Assembly: GCA_965261695.1 (NCBI GenBank)
Contig: OZ253474.1
Location: forward strand, 4,340,001 to 4,404,000
DNA: 64,000 nucleotides
Origin: Bin5 sp965261695
GTDB lineage: Bacteria; Chloroflexota; Anaerolineae; Caldilineales; Caldilineaceae
Reading direction: 5' to 3'
Below the pieces are notes generated by a model. That model did no database searches. It saw only the letters and a program-made list of their open reading frames with translations, and had not been told where the DNA came from. Shown here one piece after another: positions 33,649 through 41,540 of this stretch (position 1 is the first letter of the stretch; each line of letters begins with the position of its first letter). Position numbers and translations under genes: made by a program.

Positions 33649-33878
33649 CGTGAATTGAAGCAACTGACAGGCACCGCCAAATGCCAATGTCGCAAAGCTC
33701 GTTCGCAGCGCAATCACCTCGCTTGCTGTTATCATGCCTGGCTTTCACTCAAGGTTCACGCGACCTTGCTCAACAAAACCATCTATCGCGTTCATACCGA
33801 CCTGTTCAGCGACTACCTGCGAAACCAACTTCGCTGCCCTACTATCCCGGCTTTCCAGCCGACTTAGCGAAAGTCCTA
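33422..33878 (+). repeat. 227-bp tandem duplication of the IS701-like 3' end
   Basis: 33422-33648 and 33652-33878 are near copies at an offset of 230 bp, each coding ELKQLTG...AFQPT and ending in the right inverted repeat. They differ at several positions (for example CTCGGCC against CACCGCC after ACAGG; CACAGTGCAAT against CGCAGCGCAAT), so this is not a simple assembly echo. The second copy has no transposase start. Confidence 0.88.
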
Positions 33879-33882
33879 ACTA

Positions 33883-34868
33883 ACCTGAGTTCGGAGTAAG
33901 TGAGCACCTTATCAAGCTGGTAGAATAGAAGTTCTCTAACAAAAATTCTCCAGCAAAGAAAGGTGCTCAGTGATGAGTATACTCAATCTGTTCTGTCATG
34001 TCGATGATTTCTGTCAGTGGTTGGCTACATGGGAGAATGCCAAGTTGTTAGGCGTGGCTCGCAAGCGAGGGCCGGCCCCGCGCTTGAGCTTGAGTGAAGT
34101 GATGGCGATTCTGATTCACTTCCATCAGTCGCATTATCGCGATTTCAAGGCCTTCTATACGCAGCACGTATGTAAGCATATGCGCAGTGAATTCCCTGCT
34201 CTGGTCAGTTACACACGCTTTGTGGAGTTAATGCCATCAGCCCTGGCAGCCATGTGTCTCTATCTGCGTGTGCGCTTTGGCCAGGCGACAGGGGTGGCAT
34301 TCATTGATTCGACCCCGTTGTCCGTCTGCCACAACAGACGCATCGGCCGCCACCGGGTCTTTGCCGAGGTGGCCAGGCGCGGCAAGAGCAGCATGGGATG
34401 GTTCTATGGCTTTAAACTCCATCTGATTGTCAATGACCAGGGGGAATTGCTGGCGCTTCAACTCACGCCCGGCAACACCGATGACCGTAAACCGGTCCCA
34501 CAGATGACCAAAAAGTTGTGGGGGAAGCTGATCGGCGACCGCGGCTATCTCTCCCAAGTTCTCTTTGAGCAACTCTTCGCACAGGGACTGCAATTGATCA
34601 CGCCCATTCGTAAAAACATGCAGAATCGACTCGTCGTTCTCGAAGACAAGCTGCTAACGCGTAAGCGCTTCGTCATTGAAACCATCGTTGACCAACTCAA
34701 GAATATCTCACAGATTGAACACACCCGTCACCGCAGCACGACCAACTTTGTCGTCACTCTCATCGCCGGTCTGATTGCCTACACTTGGCAAGCTAAGAAG
34801 CCATCTCTCAATCTTCCTGACACAGATATGGCTCTATTGCCGGCCTTAATCTAACTCCGAACTGGGGT
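33883..34868 (+). mobile_element. IS982-family insertion sequence (copy 2)
   Basis: 986 bp with imperfect terminal inverted repeats sharing AGTTCGGAGT (33888-33897; complement at 34854-34863). Flanked by the direct repeat TAACTA (33877-33882 and 34869-34874), a 6-bp target duplication. It inserted exactly at the outer right end of the IS701-like unit. Confidence 0.88.
33970..34854 (+). CDS. IS982-family transposase (copy 2)
   Basis: 294 residues, the standard length. HVDDFCQWLATWENA and RLSLSEVMAILIHFHQS are IS982 hallmarks; DDE residues are Asp in FIDSTPLSVC, Asp in LIGDRGYLS and Glu in RFVIETIVDQLKN. Looks intact, and the perfect target duplication suggests a recent insertion. GAAAGG lies about 10 nt before the ATG. 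Confidence 0.93.
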   Translation: MMSILNLFCHVDDFCQWLATWENAKLLGVARKRGPAPRLSLSEVMAILIHFHQSHYRDFKAFYTQHVCKHMRSEFPALVSYTRFVELMPSALAAMCLYLRVRFGQATGVAFIDSTPLSVCHNRRIGRHRVFAEVARRGKSSMGWFYGFKLHLIVNDQGELLALQLTPGNTDDRKPVPQMTKKLWGKLIGDRGYLSQVLFEQLFAQGLQLITPIRKNMQNRLVVLEDKLLTRKRFVIETIVDQLKNISQIEHTRHRSTTNFVVTLIAGLIAYTWQAKKPSLNLPDTDMALLPALI

Positions 34869-34872
34869 TAAC

Positions 34873-36255
34873 TAAGTACATTTCCGCAAATAACATAGTG
34901 GTTTGATTGATATTCAAGATAGCGGTGTTGGTTGAATCATATCGTTCCAAGTTGGACAGATAGGTGGCCGTGTCAGATGAATTGTAAGGCGTTCGTTCAG
35001 GGATGCCTTGCGCCCCTTCTGAAAGGCGCGGTCAACGAGAAAGGCTTTGACGGTCAAGCCAGTCGTGGTGGTTGTGCTGCGGATGTCGTTGAGCATTATG
35101 TCAAAAGAGCGCAAAGGTTGGCCTGCCCAGTTGCGCGCGATCTGACTGAAGAGACGATACTCAATCGGATTATAGTTGGAGGCGCCGGTCGGATAATGGC
35201 AGACCACAACCGGGATGCCGAATCGGTTAACGAACTGGCGCTGCAACGCAAGTTTCCAGAGCCAGGAGCGGCAGTTGTTGCTGCCACCCGCATCACAGAA
35301 GATCAAGAGCTTGTCCTCTCGCTGAAAGCGGGGACGCTCTGGGTCGGCCCACCACTGTGCGATGGCATGGGCGGCAAATTCTGGCGTATCATAGGAGTTG
35401 CCCAGATAGACATAACCTTGGTTATGGACGATGTCATAGATGCCATAGGGTACGGCCCGACCCAGCGCATCGCCAGGGAAATCATGGACATTGACTTGCT
35501 CCAGAGCCTGACGCCAACAACGACCTTGATTGGCGAAGTTGCCGACCAGTTGCTTGTTCTTGGTATCGACACGAATGACAGGATGGCCTGCGTGCAGGAA
35601 CTGCTGTCGCACACGACGAATGTAGCCAAACTGTCGGTTGCGGTCGGGATGAACAGCGCCAGTCAAGCTCTTGCGGTTGGCAACCAAGCCAAAGCTCAGC
35701 TTTCTCAAGAGCCGACTGACTGTGGTGCGACCGATGCTGTATGCCCGTGCGCCCAGCCGAGATGCAATGGTGCGCAAGCTCAGTCTCACCCATTTCTGTT
35801 CATCTGTCGGCAAACCCGCGATGTCGTCGTCGATGACTTCCTTGATGCTGTCTTCTAAATCTGCACTTTTTTTCCAGCGGTTGCCGCCCACCGCCCGGCT
35901 TGCGCACCCGCTCCGTTGGGCGCCCGGCCAAGTCGTCGTCTAACTCGCGCCGACCTCGGCGAATCGTGTTGACGTTCATACCGGTAATCTGCGACAGCCG
36001 TTCTGTGCCGCCATGCCCGATGCGTTCGGCTTCCAACGCGACGTACCAGCGTCGCTGCTGTTCGTTGAGCCGACTCAGCAAAACATTCATGCGATGGTGG
36101 TCGTCTTTGTCTGCATGTGGCTGTGGCGACTGACATATCTCACACTGACATTGATGGATCGGTCTTTGGCTCATCTCTCTGACTCCTTGCTTGATTCCTC
36201 AACTCAGTGTCATTTTACGCCAAACACCGCTAACTTGTTAACGGACAGTTACTAA
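34873..36255 (-). mobile_element. ISAzo13-like insertion sequence
   Basis: About 1383 bp. The ends (34873-34901 and the complement of 36227-36255) match at about 20 of 29 positions, including TCCG and AGnGG blocks, which fits the long imperfect ends of this family. The transposase frame is interrupted. The left end touches the target duplication of the IS982 element. No clear target duplication of its own. Confidence 0.65.
34914..36174 (-). pseudogene. ISAzo13-family transposase, two frames joined at an A7 run
   Basis: The N-terminal part (36174 to about 35870: LSRLNEQQRRWYVALEAERIG, ITGMNVNTIRRGRREL, a helix-turn-helix) and the C-terminal part (about 35880 to 34914: LLIFCDAGGSNNCRSWLWKL, VCHYPTGASNYNPIEYRLFS, family signature) lie in different frames that meet at seven A residues (T7 on the plus strand, 35867-35873). 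One A fewer joins them. Either transcriptional slippage makes the full protein or the copy is dead. The ISAzo13 DG/AGGSN and NxIExRLFS motifs make the family assignment firm. Confidence 0.75.
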
Positions 36256-36260
36256 GCGCA

Positions 36261-36390
36261 TGTTTGAAAAGGGTCAAGTTAGGGGCAAAACGGCGCAAAC
36301 GATGCGAACTATGGCGTATAGATGAAGGATTTACTACTTTCCGGCAGTCGTTCTTCGTCTTTTTGGCCGATACCAGCTACTTTTCAAACA
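36261..36390. mobile_element. MITE-like element
   Basis: 130 bp bounded by perfect 11-bp inverted repeats TGTTTGAAAAG (36261-36271) and CTTTTCAAACA (36380-36390), with partial similarity continuing outward. No coding capacity. The ends resemble those of IS5-type elements (GAG...TGTTTGAAAA), so it may be mobilised in trans. Confidence 0.55.
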
Positions 36391-36399
36391 GCTTCTCAG

Positions 36400-36437
36400 T
36401 AGGACTTTCACTTGGATGTCAATAGCAGGTAAACTTG
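36400..36437 (+). repeat. Solo left end of an IS701-like element
   Basis: AGGACTTTCACTTGG onward matches the left end of the IS701-like element at 32589 at about 29 of 37 positions, continuing past the inverted repeat (GTCAA, GGTAA, CTTG). No transposase follows, so this is a relic end of a related but different element. Confidence 0.6.
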
Positions 36438-36439
36438 GG

Positions 36440-36842
36440 GTGCGTCCCAAGATGGGCGCGCGTTTCTGACTCCCTCTGGTCCGCTAAAGCGGAACCTGCT
36501 ACACCGGGTTCGACAACCTGCTGGTCTGGGATACCCCCAAATCTGGGATACACCCTGACGCACGGGTGTGTGCCGGATCAGGAGTCAACTGGTCCAGAGG
36601 ATCGCTCATGTCAGTGAAGTTGACCAGGTGCGATCCAAAAACTCACCTCCATTTTGAATCGCACCCGCGCGTGCGGGTGCATCCAAAATTGGGGTGGTCC
36701 GCTGAAGCGGAACCTTCCGACTGCCTCTGGTCAGCTACGGGGAGATCCACGAAGGACACAAAGGGGCACGAAGGATAGGGACGCCGACGGTTCCAGGGGG
36801 ATGACCTCAAATCCGGGGTGCCCCCCGCGCGTGCCAAGTGAC
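36440..36842. repeat. Intergenic region with REP-like palindromic repeats
   Basis: No gene. Repeated units: GGTCCGCTAAAGCGGAACCT near 36478 and GGTCCGCTGAAGCGGAACCT near 36697 (each with a small palindrome); several variants of a CAAA-TT/CC-GGGGTG block next to CGCGCGTGC-type sequence; and an 8-bp perfect hairpin GCACCCGC-gcgt-GCGGGTGC at 36661-36680. Reads as a degenerate intergenic repeat family. Confidence 0.55.
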
Positions 36843-36873
36843 TTGACAATCTGCGTGCAGCAAGTGGTATACT
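36843..36873 (+). promoter_or_regulatory. Candidate promoter of the sugar ABC transporter locus
   Basis: TTGACA (36843-36848), 19 nt, TATACT (36868-36873). Spacing is 2 nt longer than ideal. About 300 nt of leader would precede the binding-protein ATG; nothing else is recognised in 36874-37175. Confidence 0.5.
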
Positions 36874-37175
36874 GCCCTGAGACTTGTCTATATCAGTTGA
36901 CGCTTCACTTCAGTAGCCATTCCCTGACTACTCGTTTGCACTCTTGACGCCTGTATCCATCGTCTTGTCGAACTGGAAGAAATCCCGGAAAGCGTGCGGC
37001 ATCAATGGCTTTAGCGCCTTCATTGCCTGTAATCTGTGCGGGAACTGGGGGCGAAAGGAGGAAGTGGAACTGTAGAACCTGTTTCCCCCAGAACTGCCTG
37101 TTTCTGAGTGTTTCCGTAGAAGGCTATCGAAAACCGAGGTCCAACTACAGTACTTACACGAGGAGAGACAGACTC

Positions 37176-38495
37176 ATGGCCCACACAAGATCTCAGTTCT
37201 TCACGCGACGTGATTTCATGCGGCTATCCGCAGTGACGAGCACCGGCCTGGTGCTTATGGCCTGCGCGCCGGGAGGGGCGCCCGCGGCGGTGCCGGCGGC
37301 AGATGAGATAGTCACACTCGATTACTGGACGTGGTTCTATACGGGCGAGTTGGAGCCACCTGACCCTCACCTGAATCTGCTGGAAGAGTTAGTGCCGGGT
37401 TATTCCTACAACCTTGCGATCCAGGACGACTACGCCACCATCCTCAAAACAGTCGCGGCCGCCGACGAGTTGCCCGATCTTATGGGATGGGGCCTCATTG
37501 ACCAGGCCCCCTTGGTCGTCTTCCTCGAGCCGATGGAAGGTCACATGGAAGAGGAGTATGGCGCAAACTGGCGAGATCGGTTCAAGGAAGGTGTGATCGA
37601 GCGCGCCGAATCGCGTGACCCGACGGGAGAGCACATGTTGGTGATCCCGTACTGGAAGGCCGGCGCCGGTGGGCTGGCATACAGCTTGGAACTGCTGGAA
37701 AAGGTCGGCGCCAGCGAACTGCCGAACGACTACGCCGGTTTCCGCGAACTGTGCCGGGCGCTTATTGACGCGGGCGTCACCACACCGGTCACCTTCCCGG
37801 GCAAAGGTGGACAGAGCAGCGTCTGGCTCGACTATCTAGCCGGTCAGATCGAGAAAGACGCTATGCTCAAGGCGGCAGGTGGTGAATTGCCATGGAATGG
37901 GGATGTCTGGGTGCAGACGATGGTGAACTACAAGATGATGTTTGACGATGGCTGTTTTGGTAAAAACCCCTTCGCCATTGCCTGGAGTGATCATGATCAA
38001 CTGATCGCTGCCGGCAAAGCGGCCATGCATTACGCCTATGAGACCGAGCCGGGACCCCGCGGCAATCCTGACTATTGGCCAGTTTGGCGCTATGGGGATA
38101 TGCCGCCGGCGCAGCCCGGTCTGCAACCTGGCCAACTCTACTTCTATATTCCCATGAGCATTGGCGTCTGGAAAGATTCGCCCTCACCGCGCAAAGAGGG
38201 AGCAATCAAAATGGCGGTGGCGATGGTCAGCGACGCCTACCAGGAACTGATGTCTGTGACGTTTGGTCCGGTCCTCAAGGGTATGAGCGTTCAGCCTACG
38301 GGCGAAGCCGCTTTCGATGCCAGCGTTGAAGCGCACTATGCACGATCAGGCGCTACGCAATGGGGCGTCATTGCCCTTTCCCCTGAAGTCATTGCCGCGC
38401 TTGAGGATGCCACACAGGCGGTCTTCCTCACGGGCGCTGACATACAGGAAGAGATGGACAAGGTGCAGGCGGCTCAGGACGCGCTCGGGTCGTGA
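37176..38495 (+). CDS. Sugar ABC transporter substrate-binding lipoprotein, Tat-exported
   Basis: 439 residues from ATG 37176, preceded by GAGGAG; the frame is open 57 codons upstream without a ribosome site. Twin-arginine signal TRRDFMRLS at 10-18 and lipobox LMAC (Cys30), so it is exported folded and lipid-anchored. The rest is a family 1 extracellular solute-binding protein (DYWTWFYTGE, PDLMGWGLIDQ, GAGGLAYSLELLEK, PNDYAGFRELC). Binds a sugar or oligosaccharide for the permeases at 42888 and 43718, from which it is separated by an ABC-2 exporter cassette. Confidence 0.85.
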   Translation: MAHTRSQFFTRRDFMRLSAVTSTGLVLMACAPGGAPAAVPAADEIVTLDYWTWFYTGELEPPDPHLNLLEELVPGYSYNLAIQDDYATILKTVAAADELPDLMGWGLIDQAPLVVFLEPMEGHMEEEYGANWRDRFKEGVIERAESRDPTGEHMLVIPYWKAGAGGLAYSLELLEKVGASELPNDYAGFRELCRALIDAGVTTPVTFPGKGGQSSVWLDYLAGQIEKDAMLKAAGGELPWNGDVWVQTMVNYKMMFDDGCFGKNPFAIAWSDHDQLIAAGKAAMHYAYETEPGPRGNPDYWPVWRYGDMPPAQPGLQPGQLYFYIPMSIGVWKDSPSPRKEGAIKMAVAMVSDAYQELMSVTFGPVLKGMSVQPTGEAAFDASVEAHYARSGATQWGVIALSPEVIAALEDATQAVFLTGADIQEEMDKVQAAQDALGS

Positions 38496-38545
38496 TCTGC
38501 GTGCAATGCAGCCCAATGCCGAAATGGTGTTGAGAAGCATGGGGT

Positions 38546-38571
38546 GCCCGGTCAGCCTGCCCTGACCGGGC
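38546..38571 (+). terminator. Hairpin after the binding-protein gene
   Basis: GCCCGGTCAG (38546-38555) pairs with CTGACCGGGC (38562-38571), 10 bp perfect, loop CCTGCC. No T run, so it may act as an mRNA-stabilising hairpin that lets the binding protein be made in excess rather than as a full terminator. Confidence 0.55.
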
Positions 38572-38703
38572 AGTTGGACGATGCTGCACTCCATCTGCCG
38601 GACACTGCAGCATCGTTCAATTGTTTCAATGCGGGTGGCGTGCCGTACTCGGGCGTGCAGCGAATAGCACACGGCAACTGCACGCGAACGATGAGCAGAC
38701 GCA

Positions 38704-38742
38704 ATGCCAACAATGGTACAGACAGGAAACCTGCGCAAATAA
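38704..38742 (+). repeat. 12-codon duplicate of the 5' end of the ABC ATPase gene
   Basis: ATGCCAACAATGGTACAGAC... at 38704 repeats the first 36 bases of the gene at 38792 with few changes and codes MPTMVQTGNLRK followed by TAA; the real gene reads MPTMVQTSNLRKTYK. Offset 88 bp. The rest of the gap 38572-38791 shows nothing recognisable. Confidence 0.75.
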
Positions 38743-38791
38743 CTGTAAAACCTTTCCCGTGCGCAATCGTATCCATTGGTGAGGCGATCCA

Positions 38792-39796
38792 ATGCCAACA
38801 ATGGTCCAGACCAGCAACCTGCGCAAAACCTACAAGCGCGCCGACGGCACAAACACAGAGGCCGTCAAGGGCGTCGACCTGGACATCCAGCAGGGCGAGA
38901 TTTTCAGCCTGCTTGGTCCAAACGGGGCCGGCAAGACAACGACGATCTCGATGATCAGCGGGCTGGTGACGCCCACCGAAGGCGATGCCGTGATCGGCGG
39001 CCATTCGATCACCCGGCAGCCGATGGCGGCCAAGCGACTGATGGGCTTCGTCCCCCAGGAGATCGCCCTCTATCCCGAACTCAGCGCGCGCCAAAACCTG
39101 CTCTTCTTCGGCAGAATGTACGGGCTGGGGGGAAAAGCGCTCAATAAGCGTGTCGATGAACTGCTCGAATTCGTGGACCTGCCCGACCGGCAGAACGATC
39201 GTATCGACACCTTCTCCGGCGGCATGAAGCGCCGCGTCAACATCGCCGTTGGCCTGCTGCACCGGCCTCAACTCATCTATATGGACGAGCCGACCGTCGG
39301 CCTTGACCCGCAGAGCCGGCGCCGTATCCTGGACACCGTCAAACAGCTGCGCGACGAACATGGCATGACCGTGCTCTATACGACGCACCTGATGGAGGAG
39401 GCCCAGGAACTGAGCGATCGCGTGGGCATCATGGACCACGGCGCGATCATCGCCATGGGGACGCAGGCCGAATTGATGCAGCAGGTGGGCGAAGAGGACC
39501 GGCTGGAATTTACGACCGGTAAGCAGGCGGTAACGGAGGAACTGCTCGAACGCATTCGACGGCAGGCCGCCGGTGTAACGCGTCTGCTCTACAATCCGCC
39601 CGAGCAGATCAGTGATGAGATCAGCGAGTCCACGCCCGCGCGCCTCATCGCTTTCGCCAAACGGGGACGCACTGCGCTTCCCCAGATTATCCAGTTGCTC
39701 GACGCCGCGGGCATCGAAATCCACTCTGTCGCAGTGCGCGAGCCGGACCTCGAGGCCGTCTTCCTGGCCTTGACAGGGCGCGCCCTGCGAGACTAA
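38792..39796 (+). CDS. ABC-2 type transporter ATP-binding protein
   Basis: 334 residues. Walker A GPNGAGKT (42-49), Q-loop FVPQEIALY, signature FSGGMKRR, Walker B LIYMDEPTVGLDP, H-loop TTHLMEEA. The C-terminal 80 residues form the extra domain seen in drug, lipid or polysaccharide exporters of the DrrA/CcmA type. With the two permeases downstream it forms a complete exporter. ATG chosen because the NLRKTYKRADG pattern begins there. Cargo unknown. Confidence 0.93.
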   Translation: MPTMVQTSNLRKTYKRADGTNTEAVKGVDLDIQQGEIFSLLGPNGAGKTTTISMISGLVTPTEGDAVIGGHSITRQPMAAKRLMGFVPQEIALYPELSARQNLLFFGRMYGLGGKALNKRVDELLEFVDLPDRQNDRIDTFSGGMKRRVNIAVGLLHRPQLIYMDEPTVGLDPQSRRRILDTVKQLRDEHGMTVLYTTHLMEEAQELSDRVGIMDHGAIIAMGTQAELMQQVGEEDRLEFTTGKQAVTEELLERIRRQAAGVTRLLYNPPEQISDEISESTPARLIAFAKRGRTALPQIIQLLDAAGIEIHSVAVREPDLEAVFLALTGRALRD

Positions 39797-39866
39797 TTCA
39801 ACCTTGCTCTCTGCTCACGCGTTCCTGGCAAGCATCTAACCGACCCGCACAGCTTTCCTCTGATTC

Positions 39867-41450
39867 ATGCGTAAAATCGCCACAATCGCCTGGAAGGAGC
39901 TATACACCACCTTCCGCAGTCGCAACCTCATTCTAATCATGTTCGCCACGCCGTTGGCGCTGTCCACCATAATCGGGCTGGCGTTTGGCGGTGACGGCGA
40001 TTCCGATACACCCGACTTTGCCGCCATACCTGCAGCTGTGGTCAATCTGGACGAAGGTTTCAATCTGCAGGGCGGGGTCAACCTGCCCGAGCAGTTCACG
40101 AATTCGGATACGCTTCCTTTCGATGTGGATGATACTGCTGTGAGTTTTGATGACCTTTCGTTCAATTTTGGCGAGCAACTGGCCGGTATTCTGCTGTCGC
40201 AGCCGATTGCGACCGACAATACGCTTGCCAGCCCAGGTTTTGATATCGCTGAGATCAGGTGCAGCCTGCTGGACGACGTCGAACCGGCCGGCGCCGCCGG
40301 CTTCTTCACAGAGGGCACTCTGGACGATCTGCTGAAGGCCACCGCAGTTGACGATGCCGACGCGGCGCGTGCTGGCGTCGATAGCGGGGAGTATGCGGCC
40401 GCGGTGATCATCCCGCCGGGGTTCAGCAAACAGCTGATGCCCCGTTTCGTCTTTGATATCGGGCAGATCGACCTCGCCCTGCAGGTTGATGCCGGCAATC
40501 TTCAGGGCCAGCCCTTGGGTGAGGCCGGGGCCGTCGAAGTCTATGGCAACAGCGGCCGGCCGATCTCGGCCCGCATTGTCTACAGTATTGTGGAAAGGAT
40601 CGTCCATCAATATGTGCGCCTGAATGTCGCGTTGAGCGCCACAGTTGAAACCACAGTCAATACTCTGCTGGACAATCTCGTTTCCAGCAATATCGACCTG
40701 AGTGATATCGGCATACCCGCGTCAATCGCCGCGTTGCAAAACCTGGATGCGTCGGCTATTGAGCCTCTAGGCTGTCTGATCACGCCCGGCGCCAGCAACA
40801 TCACCGTCACCCGGCAGCCGCTGGACGCGTTGCAGCAAGGTCCTCCGTTTGCTCGCATCATCGTCCCGATCGGCGCATCGCAGGCTGTCTTCTTCGCGCT
40901 CTTTACCGGCGTCTTTGGCATCCATTCCATCTATGAAGAGCGCCGGCAGTGGACGCTGCAACGGCTGATCGTTTCACCCACGCCGCGCATCTACCTGTTG
41001 CTGGGCAAGCTGTTGGGGAACCTGGTCGTAGTCCTCCTGCAGATCCTGATCCTACTGGCCGCGTTGACCCTCGTCGCCTCCATCGTCATCGGCCAGCCGA
41101 CCTTTATATGGGGCGCCAGTCTGGCCGCTATCCTCTTGGTGATGCTGGCGCTGGCGCTGTGCGTATCGGGCCTGGGCGTATTTGTCGTCGGCCTGGCGAG
41201 GACACCGGAGCAGGTGGTGCTCTTTGGCCCCATGATCAACATCACCCTGGCCGTATTGGGCGGCGCCTTCGGCTTCGCCCTGCCTGATCAGGCGGCGCAG
41301 TTCTCGCTGATCTACTGGGGCGTGGACGCATTTGTCAAACTTGCCAACGCCCAGACGGACATCGTACTCAACCTGCTGGTCCTGTTCGCCCAGGGCATCG
41401 TTCTGTTCCTGCTGGGGGCATGGCTCTTCAAGCGCAGACTGAATCTGTAA
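39867..41450 (+). CDS. ABC-2 type transporter permease (first)
   Basis: 527 residues. One N-terminal transmembrane helix (RNLILIMFATPLALSTIIGL), a large external domain of about 290 residues, then five or six helices near the C terminus (AVFFALFTGVFGIHSIYEER onward) including the RRQWTLQRLIVSP element of the ABC2_membrane_3 (YhgE/DrrB-like) group. Pairs with the permease at 41541, which shares the ERRQWTLQRL motif, so the exporter is probably a heterodimer. Confidence 0.9.
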   Translation: MRKIATIAWKELYTTFRSRNLILIMFATPLALSTIIGLAFGGDGDSDTPDFAAIPAAVVNLDEGFNLQGGVNLPEQFTNSDTLPFDVDDTAVSFDDLSFNFGEQLAGILLSQPIATDNTLASPGFDIAEIRCSLLDDVEPAGAAGFFTEGTLDDLLKATAVDDADAARAGVDSGEYAAAVIIPPGFSKQLMPRFVFDIGQIDLALQVDAGNLQGQPLGEAGAVEVYGNSGRPISARIVYSIVERIVHQYVRLNVALSATVETTVNTLLDNLVSSNIDLSDIGIPASIAALQNLDASAIEPLGCLITPGASNITVTRQPLDALQQGPPFARIIVPIGASQAVFFALFTGVFGIHSIYEERRQWTLQRLIVSPTPRIYLLLGKLLGNLVVVLLQILILLAALTLVASIVIGQPTFIWGASLAAILLVMLALALCVSGLGVFVVGLARTPEQVVLFGPMINITLAVLGGAFGFALPDQAAQFSLIYWGVDAFVKLANAQTDIVLNLLVLFAQGIVLFLLGAWLFKRRLNL

Positions 41451-41496
41451 TCGCACGCAAGCCAATCCCATTCGAAACAGTTACTTTCGCATGAAT

Positions 41497-41517
41497 TACG
41501 CAATACGCAATACGCAA
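41497..41517 (+). repeat. Heptamer TACGCAA repeated three times
   Basis: TACGCAA x3 in direct tandem, 24 nt upstream of the second permease gene. Short simple repeat of unknown meaning. Confidence 0.85.
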
Positions 41518-41540
41518 TGCATTAAAGACCGCCTACGGCC

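Noticed and set aside
35855..35891. Classical programmed -1 frameshift in the ISAzo13 transposase
   Set aside because: The two frames differ by +1 (or -2), so a -1 slip at the A7 run would not join them.
36440..36842. CRISPR array in the repetitive intergenic region
   Set aside because: Repeats are irregular in length and spacing, palindromic and diverged; no cas genes.
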